Shown here in pieces: positions 7,921 to 9,968 of a DNA stretch of 9,968 nucleotides. Each line of letters starts with the position of its first letter. Within the stretch, counting starts at the first letter, position 1. The DNA is taken from NCBI RefSeq assembly GCF_025144725.1, contig NZ_JALXKS010000061.1, positions 1 to 9,968 on the forward strand, read 5' to 3'. The notes below the pieces were generated by a model. The model saw nothing but the letters and a program-made list of their open reading frames with translations, made no database searches and was not told where the DNA came from. This DNA comes from Brevibacterium sp. p3-SID960 (GTDB lineage: Bacteria; Actinomycetota; Actinomycetes; Actinomycetales; Brevibacteriaceae). Position numbers and translations under genes: made by a program.

Positions 7921-9162
7921 AAGCAGCTTGCCCGCTCAGGCGGAGATCTCGCGGCGCTCGGCACCGACGACACCGGATGCACCATGCTCCACCTGGACAT
8001 GGACGCCTTCTTCGTCTCCGTCGAACTGCTCACCCGGCCCGAGCTGCGCGGCACACCGGTCATCGTCGGCGGGCGCGCCGGCCGCGGGGTCTGCGTTTCA
8101 GCCAGCTATGAGGCCCGAGAGTACGGCATCCACGCCGCGATGCCGATGTCGCGTGCAGTGCAGCTGTGCCCGCAGGCCACCGTCATCCCGCCCTCGCGCG
8201 GTGCCTACTCGCACTACTCCCGGCAGGTCTTCGACATCATCGCCGAGGTGACCGACGAGTTCACCAAGGTCAGCGTCGACGAAGGATACGTCGACGTCAC
8301 CTCCGCGCTGCGCCGACTCGGCCGGCCCGCCGACATCGCAGCCGGGCTCCGCGCTGAGATCACCGCGCGCACCGGGCTGACCGCCTCGATCGGGGTGGCC
8401 GCGACGATGGTGGTGGCCAAACTCGCCTCCGCCCGGGCCAAGCCAGACGGGCTGCTCGTCGTCCCCGTCGCGCGGACGCAGCAGTTCCTCGCCCCGATGC
8501 CGATCGAGGCGCTGCCCGGGGTGGGAGCGAAGCTGCAGGAGACCCTGCGCAGGTACGGCATCACCACGATCGGTCAGCTGGCGGAGGCCGATGCTGACTG
8601 GGCAGCGCAGACGCTCGGGTCCTTCGGTGTCACCGTTCACGGATTCGCCCGCGGCATCGACTCACGCACCATCCGCGACTCCGCCAAAGAGCACACCGTC
8701 AGCGCCGAACGCACATTCCCTGCTGACATCGCCGACCTTCCCAGCCTCGAGCGCGAGCTGCTGAGACTGGCCAACGGTGTGGCCGGGCGGCTGCGCCGCG
8801 AGGAGATCGTGACAGGGACGGTCGGTCTGAAGTTCCGGCTGCACGACTTCCGCACCTTCAGCCGGCAGATCACGCTCCCGGCGCCGACCGATGTGGCAGC
8901 TGAGATCCATGCCGCGCTGCTGCCCCTGCTCCGGCGCCTCTATGCCGAGCACCGCGAACCGGTCCGCCTGCTGGGTCTGCGCGCCGCCGATGTCATCGAT
9001 CGCGATGCTGCCGGACGACAGGCCACCCTCGATGAGCCCGACCGCTCTCCGCGCGATGCCGAGCTCGCCCTTGACGAGGTGCGCAGAAGATTCGGCAGCA
9101 CCGTTATCGGGCAGGCGTCCTTGCTGGAACCGAGGCGTCGGGAAACGACCGACGGGCAGTGA
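7912..9162 (+). CDS. dinB: DNA polymerase IV (Y-family translesion polymerase)
   Basis: The 416-residue protein copies past damaged template bases with low fidelity. The Y-family core is intact: HLDMDAFFVSVE at 27-38 with metal ligand Asp29 and steric-gate Phe34 (Asp8 and Phe13 in E. coli DinB), SYEAR near 65, and SVDEGYVDVT at 121-130 with catalytic Asp123 and Glu124. Then come the thumb with helix-hairpin-helix (LPGVGAKLQETLRRYGITTIGQLAE, in the 200s) and the little finger, ending near 405. In many actinobacterial relatives a QL(S/T)LF beta-clamp motif lies before the last helix; here the equivalent is Gln370-Ala-Thr-Leu-Asp374, which lacks two key hydrophobic residues. The first 20 residues before the core are an extension of unknown use. 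No LexA-type box is seen upstream. It diverges from the lipoprotein gene with only 27 bases between start codons and lies 136 bases before the DUF3040 gene. Confidence 0.95.
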   Translation: MSRKQLARSGGDLAALGTDDTGCTMLHLDMDAFFVSVELLTRPELRGTPVIVGGRAGRGVCVSASYEAREYGIHAAMPMSRAVQLCPQATVIPPSRGAYSHYSRQVFDIIAEVTDEFTKVSVDEGYVDVTSALRRLGRPADIAAGLRAEITARTGLTASIGVAATMVVAKLASARAKPDGLLVVPVARTQQFLAPMPIEALPGVGAKLQETLRRYGITTIGQLAEADADWAAQTLGSFGVTVHGFARGIDSRTIRDSAKEHTVSAERTFPADIADLPSLERELLRLANGVAGRLRREEIVTGTVGLKFRLHDFRTFSRQITLPAPTDVAAEIHAALLPLLRRLYAEHREPVRLLGLRAADVIDRDAAGRQATLDEPDRSPRDAELALDEVRRRFGSTVIGQASLLEPRRRETTDGQ

Positions 9163-9251
9163 TCTCCCATCCGATGGCGGCTGGGCTGTGAACCTGGTCA
9201 GAGTATGCTTGCCAGCTCGATTCCGAGATGCCGAAACGGGGCCGGAAGGAC

Positions 9252-9257
9252 TATCAT
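9252..9257 (+). promoter_or_regulatory. Candidate -10 element for the DUF3040 gene
   Basis: TATCAT fits TANNNT and would give a leader of about 35 bases before the ATG at 9299. A second candidate, TATGCT, is at 9204-9209. Neither has a good -35 match, so this is only a plausible site in the 136-base gap after dinB. Confidence 0.3.
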
Positions 9258-9286
9258 TGAGGTACGACTTTTCTAGCGCGCAGGTG

Positions 9287-9293
9287 AAGGGGG
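9287..9293 (+). promoter_or_regulatory. Ribosome binding site of the DUF3040 gene
   Basis: AAGGGGG ends 5 bases before the ATG at 9299. It fixes this start, although the reading frame remains open far upstream into dinB. Confidence 0.7.
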
Positions 9294-9298
9294 CTACC

Positions 9299-9709
9299 AT
9301 GCCACTCTCAGAACATGAACAGCAGCTACTGGACCAGCTTGAGCAGCAGCTGCGCAGTGAGGACCCTCGCTTTGCCCAGAACATCTCGCAGCCGCGTCCG
9401 TCCGGCGGGGGATCGGTTTCAGCCAAGCGGTTCGTCATCGGGGTGCTCGGCCTGCTGGCGGGCATCGCCATCGCGCTTGCCTCCATCTACTTCTTCGGCA
9501 TGCCGTTCGGCGCCGTCGTCGGTGTCATCGGATTCGCCGTGATGGTCGCCGGTGGATACTGGGCCGTCAACGGAGGCTCCGGAAGCGCGCCGAAGGGCAG
9601 CGTGCACAACGCCACCTCTGCCAAGGCCTCGGCCGGCAGCACTCCAGGATCCAGCAGCTTCATGGATCGACTCGAAGATCGCTGGGAGAAGCGCCGCCGC
9701 GGAGAATGA
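9299..9709 (+). CDS. DUF3040 small membrane protein
   Basis: The 136-residue protein begins MPLSEHEQQLLDQLEQQL and EDPRFA (21-26), the hallmark N-terminus of the actinobacterial DUF3040 family (M. tuberculosis Rv2169c, about 134 residues). Two hydrophobic segments follow at about 45-66 and 70-90 with a very short turn, which predicts a hairpin with both ends in the cytoplasm. After a Gly/Ser/Ala-rich linker (91-120), a basic amphipathic end FMDRLEDRWEKRRRGE (121-136) is typical of the family. The molecular role is unknown. In many actinobacteria this gene is the last one before mraZ and the division/cell-wall cluster, and a terminator follows here. The start is chosen by the ribosome site and by the match to the family N-terminus; the frame upstream of it is only the shadow of dinB. 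Confidence 0.92.
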   Translation: MPLSEHEQQLLDQLEQQLRSEDPRFAQNISQPRPSGGGSVSAKRFVIGVLGLLAGIAIALASIYFFGMPFGAVVGVIGFAVMVAGGYWAVNGGSGSAPKGSVHNATSAKASAGSTPGSSSFMDRLEDRWEKRRRGE

Positions 9710-9735
9710 TCCGCCTACCCCAGTTCTCTGACAGC

Positions 9736-9775
9736 AGATCCCGCTCGGCGTCGTCGGCGGGATCTTTCCTTTTCC
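9736..9775 (+). terminator. Intrinsic terminator after the DUF3040 gene
   Basis: GATCCCGC (9737-9744) pairs with GCGGGATC (9757-9764), extended by an A-T pair (9736/9765), with a 12-base loop. TTTCCTTTTCC (9765-9775) follows as a T-rich tail. It lies 27 bases after the DUF3040 stop and would separate this gene from whatever lies downstream. Confidence 0.8.
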
Positions 9776-9813
9776 TCACCGGCGCCACCATGCCGGTTCG
9801 AACAGCTCCCTGG

Positions 9814-9888
9814 AGAAGTGCCGGCCGAGGGTCTCCGCAGAAGCGCTTGCCGAGGGTCTCCGCAGAAGTGCCGGCCGAGGACCCCAGC
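9814..9888. repeat. Three tandem 25-bp repeats
   Basis: Units at 9814-9838, 9839-9863 and 9864-9888 each begin AGAAG and contain TGCCGGCCGAGGGTCTCCGC or a near copy. Unit 2 differs from unit 1 at three positions (CGCTTGCC for TGCCGGCC), and unit 3 differs only near its end. The sequence before unit 1 (from about 9789, CATGCCGG...) looks like a decayed copy. The period of 25 is not a multiple of three. The surrounding stretch from 9776 to the window end has no gene I can support. Confidence 0.85.
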
Positions 9889-9920
9889 AGAGCATGACCG
9901 GTTTCCGTGACCTCAGAGCG

Positions 9921-9951
9921 CGGGCGGATGCGGGAATGAGCATCCGGCCCG
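9921..9951 (+). other. Strong hairpin downstream of the tandem repeats
   Basis: CGGGC-GGATGC pairs with GCATCC-G-GCCCG around an 8-base loop (9932-9939), giving an 11-bp GC-rich stem with a single bulged G (9947). No T tract follows. It could be an RNA structure in a leader or a protein-binding site; the function is unknown. Confidence 0.5.
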
Positions 9952-9955
9952 GCCC

Positions 9956-9968
9956 CCCGCGCTGCGGG
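9956..9968 (+). other. Short GC hairpin cut by the window edge
   Basis: CCCGC (9956-9960) and GCGGG (9964-9968) flank GCT. The stem may continue past the window, so its full size and any T tract are not visible. Confidence 0.35.

Noticed and set aside
9163..9180. Small dyad CCATC-C-GATGG just after dinB as a terminator
   Set aside because: The loop would be a single base and there is no T tract, so it is unlikely to form or to terminate.
8891..9298. Upstream extension of the DUF3040 frame into dinB
   Set aside because: The family begins with MPLSEHEQ, and a strong ribosome site precedes the ATG at 9299; the extension is dinB in another frame.
8662..9486. 274-codon minus-strand frame opposite dinB and the DUF3040 gene
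   Set aside because: It covers parts of two clear plus-strand genes; its composition is that of a reverse-frame shadow.
9706..9897. 63-codon plus-strand frame after the DUF3040 gene
   Set aside because: It runs straight through the intrinsic terminator and the 25-bp repeats (period not maintaining one pattern of codons), has no ribosome site, and has an Arg/Ser/Pro-rich product without motifs.
9894..9968. Open frame from ATG 9894 to the window end (25 codons)
   Set aside because: There is no ribosome site at a proper distance, and 25 open codons are not meaningful in GC-rich DNA. It could only be judged with more downstream sequence.

Overview
The window is an ordinary, densely coded chromosomal stretch of a high-GC actinobacterium. 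The gene order closely follows the Mycobacterium tuberculosis Rv2178c to Rv2169c neighbourhood: class II DAHP synthase, PknL-type Ser/Thr kinase, Rv2175c-type DNA-binding protein, polyprenyl synthetase and DUF3040 protein. That block normally sits just upstream of mraZ and the dcw division/cell-wall cluster. The kinase has three PASTA repeats, a LysM/SLT gene lies beside it and dinB precedes the DUF3040 gene; together these suggest Micrococcales (Brevibacterium-like) rather than Mycobacterium. The genus is an inference from protein style, not a measurement.

Layout. (1) 27-2515, plus strand: aroG (first shikimate-pathway step) and ltaE (PLP-dependent threonine aldolase). (2) 2550-2573: a hairpin between convergent genes. 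(3) 2579-5592, minus strand: a LysM-LysM-SLT lytic transglycosylase-like gene followed by a PASTA kinase; the two overlap by ATGA and so are probably translationally coupled. (4) 5593-5715: divergent control region with an inverted repeat just upstream of a likely leaderless start. (5) 5716-6123, plus: Rv2175c-like winged-helix protein. (6) 6128-7884, minus: a lipoprotein gene and a polyprenyl diphosphate synthase gene, again with ATGA overlap. (7) 7912-9162, plus: DNA polymerase IV, whose start region overlaps the lipoprotein promoter. (8) 9299-9709, plus: DUF3040 membrane protein, followed by a clear intrinsic terminator. (9) 9776-9968: no convincing gene; it holds three 25-bp tandem repeats and two GC-rich hairpins, in the place where the leader of mraZ would be expected.

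The genes suggest one theme beside metabolism: envelope growth and its control. A muralytic-type protein and a kinase with extracellular muropeptide-binding type repeats are co-translated. The likely kinase substrate, a DNA-binding protein, is divergently transcribed from the same control region. A polyprenyl synthase could provide lipid-carrier or quinone precursors. No phage, insertion sequence, CRISPR array, tRNA or rRNA was seen. I found no wholly novel system; the points most worth checking are the transglycosylase-kinase-regulator circuit, the missing signal peptide of the transglycosylase, the candidate operator at 5672-5687, the altered clamp-binding motif of DinB, and the repeat/hairpin region at the right end.
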